Source of the DNA: JAAZPG01 sp012797375
Lineage (GTDB): Bacteria > Acidobacteriota > Aminicenantia > Aminicenantales > UBA4085
Direction: 5' to 3'
Assembly: GCA_937868205.1 (NCBI GenBank)
Contig: CALMMC010000029.1
Coordinates: 1 to 64,000, forward strand
DNA: 64,000 nucleotides
The translations under genes and the position numbers were made by a program. Below the pieces are notes generated by a model. The model made no database searches and was not told where the DNA came from. It saw only the letters and a list, made by a program, of their open reading frames with translations. Each line of letters opens with the position of its first letter. Positions within the stretch are counted from its first letter, which is position 1. Shown here piece after piece: positions 51,237-60,360 of this stretch.

Positions 51237-52344
51237 CCGCCAGGCTGGATTTCAGAAGCTCGGATTTGAGCAGGAAGCCGCCGGTCGTCACGACCCATTC
51301 TCCGGCGGAAACGCCTCCGACGATCTCGACCAAGCCGCCCTCCCGGCCCCCGATTTCCACCGGCCGGAGCCGGAACGTCGTCTCTCCCTCCCGGACGAAG
51401 ACGACGGGGAGGGATTGGAACTCCTGCAAGGCCGAGGCCGGAACGACAACGGCCGTTCTTTCTCTCCCGGAGGCGAGCGCGGCTTCGACATACATCCCCG
51501 CCCTCAGGCATCCATCGGCGTTTCCGACTTCGATCCGCCCCTCCACGGTCCTGGTTTTTTCATCCATGACCGGTCCGAGGAGAACGAGCCGGCCCGGGAA
51601 TTCGCGGCCGGGGAAAGCCTGGGTCCGGAGAACGGCCGAAGATCCCGGGCGGACGGCGGCCAGGTCTTTCTCGAAAACGTGAACGCGCGCCCAGAGACTT
51701 GCCGGGTCGGCCAGCTTGAACAGCGGATCGCCCGGCTCGACATGCGCGCCGGCCAACGCCGGCGCCTCGATGACCGTTCCGGCCAACGGCGCCCGGACGG
51801 AGAGAAAAGGAACCGGCTCTCCGGCCTCAAGCAAGGCGTCGATCTCCTCGTCGCCCCAGCCCAGGGGGAGGAGCTTGCGGCGGGCCGCCCGGAGGAAGGC
51901 CTCGGCCGCCGGACCTTCCGGGCCGTCCCGAAGGCGGGCGGCCCGGGCCGCGGCCTGAAGGACTTCCGCCTGCGCGGCCAAGAATTCCCGGCTGTAGATT
52001 TCAGCCAGGATCTGGCCCGGGACGACGCGGTCTCCGGCGACGGCGGCCGCTTTTTCAATCCGGCCCTCGACCCGGGCCGAGACCTCGGCCAGGCGGCGGG
52101 CATTGAATTCGAGCTCTCCCGGAACGGAGATCCGGCCGGCCAAGACGGCCGTTTCCACTCGGGCCGCGGAGATTCCTCCGTCAGCCGCGGCCGCGATCGA
52201 GAGAATCACCGTTCCAGCCGGAACGCGGCCGTTCTCTTGGGCGTCGTGTCCGGCGTGTTCCGGCAGGAGACTCCGGCGGCAGGCCGGAAAAACCGCGATG
52301 GCCGCGGCCAGCGCCAGGATCGTCGTGATTTTCGTTCGATTCAT
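51217..52344 (-). CDS. CusB-like efflux periplasmic adaptor lipoprotein
   Basis: A 375-residue membrane-fusion protein. Signal peptide with lipobox-like VFPACRR (Cys near 22), a short His/Asp stretch (EHAGHDAQ) that could bind metal, a barrel-sandwich domain, an alpha-hairpin (about 120-165) and beta-barrel domains. The C-terminal tail ends with DEHGHD. GGAGGAAG lies before the ATG at 52344. It joins the RND pump to the outer-membrane channel. Confidence 0.88.
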   Translation of the reverse strand: MNRTKITTILALAAAIAVFPACRRSLLPEHAGHDAQENGRVPAGTVILSIAAAADGGISAARVETAVLAGRISVPGELEFNARRLAEVSARVEGRIEKAAAVAGDRVVPGQILAEIYSREFLAAQAEVLQAAARAARLRDGPEGPAAEAFLRAARRKLLPLGWGDEEIDALLEAGEPVPFLSVRAPLAGTVIEAPALAGAHVEPGDPLFKLADPASLWARVHVFEKDLAAVRPGSSAVLRTQAFPGREFPGRLVLLGPVMDEKTRTVEGRIEVGNADGCLRAGMYVEAALASGRERTAVVVPASALQEFQSLPVVFVREGETTFRLRPVEIGGREGGLVEIVGGVSAGEWVVTTGGFLLKSELLKSSLADEHGHD

Positions 52345-52357
52345 GATCTTCCTCCCC

Positions 52358-53632
52358 TCACTCGCCGTCCTCGCCGGCCGCATCCATTCCGGCCAGGGCG
52401 ACGGCATACAAAAACCGGGCCTGGAGATGCTCGAGGCGCGCCTCGGCCAGCGAGCGGAAAAGATCGAGAAGCGCGTACGCCTCGATCCGTCCCAGGCGGT
52501 ACTGAGTCAATCCGTTTTCAATCTCCGCCTCGATTTCGCCCAGGAGCCTCTTTTCGAAGACCTCGACCTGCTCCTCCGCGGCCCGCGCCTCCCGGTAAGC
52601 CGCCCTCACCAAAATGTCGAGCCGCCTCTCCACGGCGACGGTTTCGATCAGGCTTTTTTCCCGGGCGGCGGCCGCTTCCGCTTGAAGGCCCCCCGTCCGG
52701 GAGGAGGAAAGCGGCAGGCTGATCCCAAGGGAAAAACCCCAGCCCTTGATATTTTTGCTGGGGACGAACAGACCGGCCTCGAAGCCGGGCTTAGCGGCCA
52801 GAGAAGCCATCCGGACTTCCGCCTCGGCCCGGGACCGGCGCAATCGGGCGAGCCGGAGCGAGGGACGGTGTTTCCCAGCCTCGGCCAGGACGCGATCGAG
52901 CGAAGCCTCCAGAGGCGGAACAGCCAGGCGATCCGTCAGCCGGACCGGCTTGTCCGGGGAAAAGCCGAGAAAGAGAAGAAGCCCGGTCCGGGCGGAGGAC
53001 TCGTCTCTTCGGGCTTCAATCAGCCGGTTTTGCAGCCGGGCTTTCTCGACCTTCGCCCGGAGGACGTCGGCATAGGCCGCTTCCCCGCTTTCAAACCGGA
53101 CCAAGAGAGCGTCCGTCAAACGGTCGATTACCGCGCCGAGAGATTCCAAGGCGATCCGCGTTTCCTCGGCGAAGACGGCCTGGTGATAAGCCTTCTTGAC
53201 CCGGGCGGCCAACAGGAGCCCGGTCCGCTCGATCTCCAGGGAGGCGGCTTCCTCGTCTCTCCGGGCGATTTCGACCCGGGCGGCCCGGAGTCCGGGATAT
53301 TCGAATTCCCGCTCCACGCCGAGGGCATATTCGGTTTCGACTTCTCCGGCTTTGAGCGTCCAGGGGATGCCGGCCGTCCCGAACGTCAGCCGCGGATCGG
53401 GGCGGGCTTCCGCCTGCCTGCGGCGGGCGGCGGCCGCCTTGGCTTCCTCGCGGACCAGGAGGATTTCGGGATGCCCGGCCAGGGCGAGCTCGACGGCTCC
53501 GGCCAGGGACAGCTCCTCGGCTTCGTCGCGGCCGCCCGCGGCCGCGGCGGCCAAGGCGGCGGCGAAGGCAAGGCCGAGGGACAGGACGGCGGCTCGACGC
53601 CGGTTTTTGAGAGGGCGAAAGATACGGCTCAT
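52358..53632 (-). CDS. TolC-family outer-membrane efflux protein (metal operon)
   Basis: A 424-residue OEP protein with a signal peptide (LSLGLAFAAALAAAAAGG) and two OEP repeats: LSLAGAVELALAGHPEILLVREE and VRLTDRLAVPPLEASLDRVLAEA. The long coiled-coil helices are rich in Ala, Glu and Arg. It should form the exit duct for the CusAB pair, whose adaptor gene starts 13 bp downstream. Confidence 0.88.
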   Translation of the reverse strand: MSRIFRPLKNRRRAAVLSLGLAFAAALAAAAAGGRDEAEELSLAGAVELALAGHPEILLVREEAKAAAARRRQAEARPDPRLTFGTAGIPWTLKAGEVETEYALGVEREFEYPGLRAARVEIARRDEEAASLEIERTGLLLAARVKKAYHQAVFAEETRIALESLGAVIDRLTDALLVRFESGEAAYADVLRAKVEKARLQNRLIEARRDESSARTGLLLFLGFSPDKPVRLTDRLAVPPLEASLDRVLAEAGKHRPSLRLARLRRSRAEAEVRMASLAAKPGFEAGLFVPSKNIKGWGFSLGISLPLSSSRTGGLQAEAAAAREKSLIETVAVERRLDILVRAAYREARAAEEQVEVFEKRLLGEIEAEIENGLTQYRLGRIEAYALLDLFRSLAEARLEHLQARFLYAVALAGMDAAGEDGE

Positions 53633-53769
53633 GAGACTGACTCCTCAACGGGAAAGCCGCCTCCAGGGCGGCCGGGGAAACGGAGGGACGGCGGATGCGG
53701 AGATAAACCGCGTTGACCGCCGACGGCGGGCTCCGGGGGACGTTCGGCGTCCTCCGGCGGGGGAAGGCT

Positions 53770-54288
53770 CTAACAGCGTAAGGCCTGGGCGCCGGGAGGC
53801 AAGACGCCGGCGTCCGGCCGAGGATCGAGAGAAGAAGCGAAGGACCGGAGGCGGACCGAAAGCGGGAAGAGGGCCGGCGCATGAAGGCGGATCGCCTCCG
53901 GGCCGGGAAGCGTTCTCCCTTCGTCCCGTTTCAAGACGGCTCGGTCGGCCTGACTCCGAAACGGCTCATGAACGCAGTGGCAGGCATCGATGACCGGGCC
54001 GTTTGGGGAAAGACCGGCGGCCGCCGCGGCGAGGTGCTCGAGACAATGCTCGCACTCGTCGCAGAGACAGGCGCCGGACGGACCGGAAAATTCCGCGGCG
54101 ATCCGCCCGCCGGGCCGATGGCAAAAGACGATTCCCGGAAGGGCGGCGGCCGCCGAAAAAAGAAATTGCAAAACAACGGCGGCCAGGCAAAAAACAATCC
54201 GCCGCCTCTCTGTCTTTCGTCGGGATCTCACGGCCCTATGATAAACTTCGCCCCCTTCGGGGGTCAAGACGCGGGCGGCCGATGTCAA
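53770..54288 (-). CDS. Cys-rich exported protein at head of metal efflux operon
   Basis: Up to 172 residues; start uncertain (ATG 54288 or GTG 54231). A hydrophobic segment (IVFCLAAVVLQFLFSAAAALPG) acts as signal or anchor. It is followed by a cluster CLCDECEHCLEH and later DACHCVHEPF, so eight or so Cys and His residues lie within 60 positions, a likely metal-binding site. The C-terminal part is Arg/Leu-rich and nondescript. It precedes the CusABC-type genes by 137 bp. I know of no named family. A periplasmic metal sensor or metallochaperone is a reasonable guess. Confidence 0.55.
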   Translation of the reverse strand: MTSAARVLTPEGGEVYHRAVRSRRKTERRRIVFCLAAVVLQFLFSAAAALPGIVFCHRPGGRIAAEFSGPSGACLCDECEHCLEHLAAAAAGLSPNGPVIDACHCVHEPFRSQADRAVLKRDEGRTLPGPEAIRLHAPALFPLSVRLRSFASSLDPRPDAGVLPPGAQALRC

Positions 54289-54316
54289 GGCAACGTGAAT
54301 CTTTCCGCTTTTCTCT

Positions 54317-54576
54317 TCATCTGAGATCTTCGGTCTCCGCGGGCCCCCGATAGACCTTCCACCAGCGAGTTGGAGGCGGGATGAACTCGAGCGGCTTCGG
54401 CCGGATCACCGGGACGGCCTGAACGCGCTGGGGCCGCTCGGCGACCTCCCGGAAGCCCAGGCCCCGTCCTTCATAACGGATGACCATCCGGCCGTCGAAG
54501 CGAAGCCTCGCCATGGCCGGCCTGCCCGGCATCCGGCGCGACGTCTCCTCGATCACAAAGCGCCGGGAACGCGGTC
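54317..54576 (-). pseudogene. C-terminal remnant of a transposase-like protein
   Basis: The frame reads ...MARLRFDGRMVIRYEGRGLGF and ends PPPTRWWKVYRG. This pattern resembles the C-terminal beta-strand region of ISNCY/IS481-like transposases (a DG-x-x-x-x-R-Y-x-x-R-x-L run and a Pro-rich HPW-like end). No upstream transposase core or inverted repeats are visible; the frame runs back into the TolC gene. It could also be a chance ORF. Confidence 0.35.
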
Positions 54577-56145
54577 TTAATAAGATCTGCCGCCAAGCGC
54601 GTCGGCAATCCGGATATTTCGATTCTCCAGGAGCGTTCCCATCGACCGATCCAAGTCGGCCAGGGCGATGTTGTAGTCGATGACCGACTTCAATTCCTGG
54701 ACTTGGGCGGTCGTCAAATCGCGCTGATACTGAAGGACCGTGTAATTGGTGCTCAAGCCGAGGCGAAGCTTCTCCTCCTCGGCGGCGAGCTTCTTTTCGG
54801 CCAAGTCGCGGGCGATCTTGTAGGCCTGGACTTGCTTGAAGGCCGTCTGGAAGGTCCGGACGGCGTTGCGGATTTCCAGGACGGCGGCCCGCTCGGTGTT
54901 TTTCAGACCCAAGCCGGCCGTCTGCGTGGCCAGCTCGGCCTGGGCGTAAGCCGCCCGGGACAGGACCGTGTTCAAGCCGATGTCCAGGGTCAAGGCGACG
55001 CTCCAATTCTCATATCTGAATCCGAAGACGTCATTCCAGGATTCCGACCGGTAACCGGGGATGGTTCCGATGATGTCGCCGAAATACTCGCTGTCGTAAA
55101 TCAGCCGCGTCCCGGAGACGCCCGGACTGGCATAGGACGCGTTGAAGCTCAGGGCGGGGAGGAGCTGGTTGCGGGCATAATCGAGGTTGAGGTTCTGGGT
55201 TTTGAGGTTGATCCGGGAGATCCGGAGATCCGGTCTTTTCTCCATGGCCACGGCCAGGGCTTCATCCACCTCGATCAGCCGTTCCTCGAAACGGGGGGAA
55301 TCCAGGGCGACGATCTCCCGGAGCCCCTGTTCCTCTTCCGGGGTGAAATTGAGGAGGTTTTTCATCTGGTCTTCGTTGGCCTTGACCGCCGCCTCGGCCG
55401 CTAGAATGCCCGCTTCCCTCGTGGCGACTTCGCTTTCGGCGGCCAGGATGTCCATGGGCGCCAGCGTGCCGATTTCCACCGACCGCTGGTTTTTCGCCAG
55501 GAAATCCCGGGCCAGCTCGAGCGACTTGCGCTGGACCTTGAGGTTTTCGATGCTGTACACGAGATTCCAATAGGACTGGATGACGCTGAAGATCGTATCT
55601 TGGATGGTTTTATGAAGCTGGATCTCGGAGACATCCAGGTTGTTCCGGGCGATGACGATCTCCATCTGGGTCATCTTCAGCCCGAAATTCCGCAACAGGG
55701 GCTGGGAGAAGGAGAGCTGGAGCTGGCTGTTGTACCGCGGATTAATCGTCGTTCCGGTCTGGTTGGTGTCCGTCATGGCCGACGACACGCCGAGGGTCAC
55801 CGTCCCGCCCAAGGGGATGACTTCGGTGATCTGGGCGGAATAGTTCCCGTATTTCGTCAAGGTCTCGTCCTGGGATTCCAGCCAGGAAAACGAGGGACTG
55901 CTCGAGTTCCTCTTCGTCAGGCCGAAGCTGAAATTGGGGAGAAACTTTTCCCGGGCCTTTTGGACGGACAAGGCGGAGCCCTGGGGCGTCAAGACGGCCA
56001 CCTGGATGGAGAGGTTGTTCCGGAGGGCCCGGACGAGGCATTCCTCCAGGGTCAGAGAGAGGGATCGGGTCGTTTCCTGGGCCCCCGCCGTCGCAGCGAG
56101 GAGGATCAAGGCCGCGGGAACGGCGATCCGTCGCGGGATATGCAT
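54577..56145 (-). CDS. TolC-family outer-membrane efflux protein (MacAB operon)
   Basis: A 522-residue OEP with signal peptide (IAVPAALILLAATAGA). The first repeat starts LSLTLEECLVRALRNNLSI, the second near EVDEALAVAMEKRPDLRISR. Long helical hairpins and beta-strand segments (LQLSFSQPLLRNFG) follow. It is 28 bp after the permease gene and is the exit duct for the ABC efflux complex encoded by the preceding genes. Confidence 0.9.
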   Translation of the reverse strand: MHIPRRIAVPAALILLAATAGAQETTRSLSLTLEECLVRALRNNLSIQVAVLTPQGSALSVQKAREKFLPNFSFGLTKRNSSSPSFSWLESQDETLTKYGNYSAQITEVIPLGGTVTLGVSSAMTDTNQTGTTINPRYNSQLQLSFSQPLLRNFGLKMTQMEIVIARNNLDVSEIQLHKTIQDTIFSVIQSYWNLVYSIENLKVQRKSLELARDFLAKNQRSVEIGTLAPMDILAAESEVATREAGILAAEAAVKANEDQMKNLLNFTPEEEQGLREIVALDSPRFEERLIEVDEALAVAMEKRPDLRISRINLKTQNLNLDYARNQLLPALSFNASYASPGVSGTRLIYDSEYFGDIIGTIPGYRSESWNDVFGFRYENWSVALTLDIGLNTVLSRAAYAQAELATQTAGLGLKNTERAAVLEIRNAVRTFQTAFKQVQAYKIARDLAEKKLAAEEEKLRLGLSTNYTVLQYQRDLTTAQVQELKSVIDYNIALADLDRSMGTLLENRNIRIADALGGRSY

Positions 56146-56173
56146 CTTCTTTCTCCTTTGGTCGTTTCAACCC

Positions 56174-57400
56174 TTATTCGTACCGCAGGGCCTCGATCGG
56201 GTCAAGCTTGGACGCCTTCCGGGCCGGATAAAATCCGAAGAAAATGCCGACCGATCCGGAAAAGGCGAACGCCAGGAGGACCGATGACCAGGATACCATG
56301 GTCGTGATGGAGGCGAAAACGGGGATGTATTTAAGGACCTTGGAGACGCCGATCCCCAGGATGATCCCCAGAAGTCCGCCGGCGAGGCTCAGGACGATCG
56401 CTTCCGCCAGGAACTGGAGAAGGATGTCCCGCGGCCGGGCCCCGATGGACATCCGGATGCCGATCTCCCGGATGCGTTCGGTCACCGAAACCAGCATGAT
56501 GTTCATGATCCCGATGCCGCCGACGAGCAGCGAGATGGAGGCGATGGAGCCGAGCAGGATCGTCAGGATCCCGGTCGCTTCGGCCGCGCCCTCGGCCACC
56601 TCGGACATGTTCCGGACGACGAAATCATCGGTCCCGCCGTCGGGAATCCGGTGGCGGATGCGCAAAAGCTCGGTGATTTCGTCCTGGGCCTCCTTCGTTT
56701 TCGCCTGGGAAACCGCCGACACGTCGATGGACTGGAGATACTCCGAGCGGGAGAGGCGGTTGAGGGCCGTCGTATACGGAACGCAGACAAAGTCGTCCCG
56801 GCTGCCGAAGCCCCCCGATTCCCCCTTGGACTTGAAAACCCCGAGAATCAAAAAGGGCACCCGGGAAATGCGAATGGTCTTGCCGACGGCGTCCTCATCC
56901 TCCTCGAAGAGGTTTTTCTTGATGTCGGCCCCGATGACGCAGACCTTGGCCGCTCCGCGGACCATGCTCTCGTCGAAGAAAGCGCCGTCCTCGATATCCC
57001 ACTTGCGGACGAGGGGATAGCTCTCTCCGGTTCCTTGGACCATCGTGTTCCAATTGTTGTTTCCATAAATGAGCTGGGCCCGGGTCGAGACGCTGGGGGA
57101 GACGGCCTCGACCGAGGGCAGCTGCCCGATGGCCTTGGCGTCCTCGGCTGTCAAGCGGTTGAATTGGCCGGTCTGGGTCCGGGCGCCGCCCATCATCCGC
57201 CAGTTGCCGGTGACGAACATCAGGTTCGTCCCCATGGACGCGAACTGCGATTCAACGGCCGCCCGGGCCCCGGCTCCGATGCTGACCATGGCGATGACCG
57301 CGGCCACGCCGATGATGATGCCCAGGCAAGTGAGAAACGTCCGCATCTTGTTCCGGGCCAGGGCCCGGAGCGAAACGCGCAATATCCGAAAGACGTTCAT
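56174..57400 (-). CDS. MacB-like ABC transporter permease
   Basis: A 408-residue FtsX/MacB permease. The first helix (about 18-42, FLTCLGIIIGVAAVIAMVSIGAG) is followed by a MacB periplasmic core domain (45-240) and three C-terminal helices (about 280-395) ending in PARKASKLDPIEALRYE, the classic end of this family. Unlike E. coli MacB, the ATPase is a separate protein. It is mechanotransmissive rather than a conventional transporter. Confidence 0.92.
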   Translation of the reverse strand: MNVFRILRVSLRALARNKMRTFLTCLGIIIGVAAVIAMVSIGAGARAAVESQFASMGTNLMFVTGNWRMMGGARTQTGQFNRLTAEDAKAIGQLPSVEAVSPSVSTRAQLIYGNNNWNTMVQGTGESYPLVRKWDIEDGAFFDESMVRGAAKVCVIGADIKKNLFEEDEDAVGKTIRISRVPFLILGVFKSKGESGGFGSRDDFVCVPYTTALNRLSRSEYLQSIDVSAVSQAKTKEAQDEITELLRIRHRIPDGGTDDFVVRNMSEVAEGAAEATGILTILLGSIASISLLVGGIGIMNIMLVSVTERIREIGIRMSIGARPRDILLQFLAEAIVLSLAGGLLGIILGIGVSKVLKYIPVFASITTMVSWSSVLLAFAFSGSVGIFFGFYPARKASKLDPIEALRYE

Positions 57401-57415
57401 TCCCGTGCTCCTTGG

Positions 57416-58099
57416 TCAGTCTTCCCGGACGACAAGGCCGTCTTTCATATGGAGGCGGCGCTTGGCCCGGGCGCCGATGTCCGGCTCGTGGGTCACCATG
57501 ACGATGCTGATGCCGTCTTCATGGTTAAGCCGCTCGAAGACGTTCATGATCTCGTCGCTCGTTTTTGAATCCAAGTTGCCCGTCGGCTCGTCGGCCAAAA
57601 TCAGCCGGGGCTTGTTGAGGAGCGCCCGGGCGATGGCGACCCGCTGCTGCTCACCGCCGGAGAGCTGATTGGTCTTGTGGGCTTCCCGGCCCTTGAGGCC
57701 CACGGCCGCCAGCGACGCCCGGGCCCGGGCCAGCCGTTCCTTATGGGAGACATTGGCGTAAATCAGGGGCAGCTCCACGTTTTCCAGGGCGGTCGTCCTA
57801 GGCAGAAGGTTGAAGGACTGGAAAACAAAACCGATCTTGCGGTTGCGGATGCCGGCCAGAGCGTCGCGGCTCAGGGTGGAGATATCCTCCCCGTCCAGGA
57901 AATAGCGGCCGCTGGTCGGCTTGTCGAGGCAGCCGATGATGTTCATCAGGGTCGATTTACCCGAGCCCGAGGCCCCCATGATCGCCACGAAATCCCCGGT
58001 CGGGATAATGTTGCTCACTCCGCGGAGAGCCCGGACCTCGGTTTCCCCGACGATATACGTCTTGGTGATGTTCTCCAGCCGAATGATGTCTGCGTTCAT
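57416..58099 (-). CDS. MacB/LolD-type ABC ATPase
   Basis: A 227-residue ATPase with Walker A GASGSGKST, Q-loop FVFQSFNLLPRTTALENVELP, signature LSGGEQQRVAIARALLNKP and Walker B LILADEPTGNLDSKT. It powers the adjacent permease, whose gene starts 15 bp downstream. Confidence 0.93.
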   Translation of the reverse strand: MNADIIRLENITKTYIVGETEVRALRGVSNIIPTGDFVAIMGASGSGKSTLMNIIGCLDKPTSGRYFLDGEDISTLSRDALAGIRNRKIGFVFQSFNLLPRTTALENVELPLIYANVSHKERLARARASLAAVGLKGREAHKTNQLSGGEQQRVAIARALLNKPRLILADEPTGNLDSKTSDEIMNVFERLNHEDGISIVMVTHEPDIGARAKRRLHMKDGLVVRED

Positions 58100-58119
58100 G
58101 ATCGCCGGTGCCTTCGTTC

Positions 58120-59451
58120 TCAGCGGCGGGGCGGTCCCATCATCATCATGCCGCCCATCGCGGAACCCTGCGCCTGGGTCGAGGCCGCGGCACCTCCCGT
58201 CCCCAGGATCACTTTCATCCCTTCGCTTAAGTCGCCGTTCAGCAAGGCCGCGTAGGTATTATCCGTGATGCCGGTGCGGACGGGAACGGGACGGATTTTA
58301 CCAGATTCCTCGAGAACCCAGACCTGGCCGAAGCCGTCGCGGCTGCGGGCGGCCGCGAATTGCTTGCGCATCTCTTCGGTGACCGGCCCCGTCGGGCGCG
58401 GGCCGGAGCCTTCGGGCCGGGGCCCGGATCCCCGCAGAGCTTCCCGCTTGGCCCTCGCCTCTTCCCACATTTTTTTCATCTCTTCCTCGGACAGGGAGGG
58501 CGTGAATTTCAGGGCGGCCCGCGGAATCTTGACCGTTCCCCGGGCTTCCCCGGTGATGATCGAGACGGTCGCGGTCATCCCCGGCTTCAGCTTCAAGTCC
58601 GGATTGCTGGTCTTGATGATCGTCGTGTACGTGACGACGTTGTTAGTGGTCGTCGGCGAATTGCGGACCTGCTGGATCTCGCCGGTGAAGACTTCGCCTT
58701 GGAAGGCGTCCACCGAAAACCGGACCGCTTGGCCTTCCTTCACCCGGCCGATGTCGGCCTCGTCCACGGGGCATTCAACCTGCATCTTGGTCAGGTCGCT
58801 GGCCACTTTAAAGAGGATGGGCGTTTGGAAACCGGCGGCCACCGTCTGACCGATGTTGACATTCCGGGTGATGACCGTTCCATCGATGGGAGAGCGGATG
58901 ATGGCATAGGACAGGTCGACCCGGCTGGAATCGAGGGCTGATTTCTGCTGGGCCAAGCTCGCCTCAGCGACCTGGAGATTCACCTTGGCCGTGACGTAAT
59001 TGGCCTCGACGGTCTCCCGCTCCTCGTGAGAGACGAGCTGGCGGTCGAACAAATCCTGAGTCCGCTCCCATTTTTTCCTGGCGTTTTCGAGGTTGACCTT
59101 CGCCTGTTCAAGGGACGCCTGGCGGCTCAAGTAGCTGGCTTCGTTCTGCTGGACTTTGGCCTTCAGAATCTCCTGGTCGATTTCGGCCACGACTTGGCCG
59201 GCCGTGACGACGGAATTGAAATCGGCGTGAAGCTGGACGATCTTGCCCGAAACTTGGCTCCCGATTTCGACGATGTCGACGGGATTGACGGTACCAGAGG
59301 TGACGACCAGGGACTCGATGTCGCCCCGGGTCAGGGCTTCCGTCCGGTACGGGAGCGCATTGTTCTTGCCTTTCTTAATAAAGGAAATGCCGATAATCAG
59401 GACGGCGATAGCGGCTAGAATCACCGCTCCCGCCAGCACTTTCTTTTTCAT
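58120..59451 (-). CDS. MacA-like periplasmic adaptor
   Basis: A 443-residue adaptor with an N-terminal membrane anchor (about 5-25), biotinyl-lipoyl-like domain (ESLVVTSGTVNPVDIVEIGSQVSGKI in parts), a long coiled-coil hairpin (100-175) and beta-barrel domains. A Pro/Gly/Arg-rich insert (GSGPRPEGSGPRPTGP, about 345-360) and a Met/Gly-rich tail (MGGMMMMGPPRR) are unusual. AAGGAG precedes the ATG. It bridges the ABC unit and TolC. Confidence 0.92.
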   Translation of the reverse strand: MKKKVLAGAVILAAIAVLIIGISFIKKGKNNALPYRTEALTRGDIESLVVTSGTVNPVDIVEIGSQVSGKIVQLHADFNSVVTAGQVVAEIDQEILKAKVQQNEASYLSRQASLEQAKVNLENARKKWERTQDLFDRQLVSHEERETVEANYVTAKVNLQVAEASLAQQKSALDSSRVDLSYAIIRSPIDGTVITRNVNIGQTVAAGFQTPILFKVASDLTKMQVECPVDEADIGRVKEGQAVRFSVDAFQGEVFTGEIQQVRNSPTTTNNVVTYTTIIKTSNPDLKLKPGMTATVSIITGEARGTVKIPRAALKFTPSLSEEEMKKMWEEARAKREALRGSGPRPEGSGPRPTGPVTEEMRKQFAAARSRDGFGQVWVLEESGKIRPVPVRTGITDNTYAALLNGDLSEGMKVILGTGGAAASTQAQGSAMGGMMMMGPPRR

Positions 59452-59881
59452 CTTTGTTCTCCTTCGAGAAGCCGCCGTCCGGGGGCCGGCCCGGGCCGGA
59501 CGGCCGGGAACCGGAATCCTTGCTCCGCGACTTGCGGAATTTTTCCATCATGGCGCTTTGCTTGGCTTTTTGTTCCGGGGTCAGGACGGTATCAATTTCC
59601 TTCCGGATCTCGGCCCGGATCTCTCCCAAATGCTTATAGAAATCGGACCGCAGGGCGTCGATCCGCGCGTCATTTTTCTTGAAGATCTCTTCCATCCGGG
59701 CTTTTTGCTCCCCGGAGAGGCCGAGGTCCTTCTCCCACTGGTCCGGCGACGGGCCGGGGCGGTGATGCCCCCTGGGAAAGAAAAAGACGCGGTCGATGAA
59801 CATGCCGGCCGCCGCGCCCGCGGCAAACGCCAGCCCCAGTGAAAGAACGATTCCCCAACGCGTTTGTTTCATGGCCTTCAT
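59375..59881 (-). CDS. Spy/CpxP-like periplasmic stress protein
   Basis: A 168-residue protein: one N-terminal membrane helix or signal (ALGLAFAAGAAAGMF-type), then two amphipathic helices of LTxxQ form (LGLSGEQKARMEEIFKK and VLTPEQKAKQSAMMEKF), the pattern of the Spy/heavy-metal-resistance family. The C-terminal 35 residues are low complexity and lie within the first 77 bp of macA in another frame. It likely senses envelope stress or metals, or acts as a periplasmic chaperone. It is coupled to the anti-sigma gene by a 4 bp overlap. Confidence 0.78.
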   Translation of the reverse strand: MKAMKQTRWGIVLSLGLAFAAGAAAGMFIDRVFFFPRGHHRPGPSPDQWEKDLGLSGEQKARMEEIFKKNDARIDALRSDFYKHLGEIRAEIRKEIDTVLTPEQKAKQSAMMEKFRKSRSKDSGSRPSGPGRPPDGGFSKENKDEKESAGGSGDSSRYRRPDYRHFLY

Positions 59882-60360
59882 CTCTTTCCGGCGGGCTGTT
59901 CATCGGCGGCGAACAGCACCGTCAGGTCGCGCACGTCCCGGCGGCCTTCCTCGATGATCGCCCGGGTTTCCGCGATCGGATTTCCCTCGGTCAGGAGCAG
60001 GGCTTCCGAGCCGGACAGGTCGGAGGACCGCGAGGAAGGGAACAAGAACAAGGTGGCGAGGACGAACCCGGCGATCAAGGACAGGGAAATCGGGATCGCC
60101 TCGGCCCACAAGCGGGCCCAAGCCGCGGGCAGGGCGGGGCCTGAGGCCGTCATCCGGGATTCAAGACGTTCCCAGAAGCGGGGAAGCGGCTCGGGAACAG
60201 CCGAGCCGGAAAGCCGCCGGCGGATCTCGGCGTGGGCCTCGGCCCGTTTCCGGCAAGCCGGACACTCCGCCAGGTGCCGCTCCATCGACCGGCGGTCCGG
60301 CGCGGAAAGATCCCGGTCAAAGGCCGCGAGAAGACAACGCTCCACCCGGCGGCAGCTCAT
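59878..60360 (-). CDS. zinc-finger anti-sigma factor, membrane-bound
   Basis: A 160-residue protein. The N-terminal ZAS domain has His29-x3-Cys33-x2-Cys36 (ERHLAECPACRKR). A single membrane helix lies at about 87-107 and a 50-residue periplasmic tail follows. It should hold the ECF sigma factor at the membrane until a signal arrives. It overlaps the sigma gene by 4 bp. Confidence 0.88.
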   Translation of the reverse strand: MSCRRVERCLLAAFDRDLSAPDRRSMERHLAECPACRKRAEAHAEIRRRLSGSAVPEPLPRFWERLESRMTASGPALPAAWARLWAEAIPISLSLIAGFVLATLFLFPSSRSSDLSGSEALLLTEGNPIAETRAIIEEGRRDVRDLTVLFAADEQPAGKR

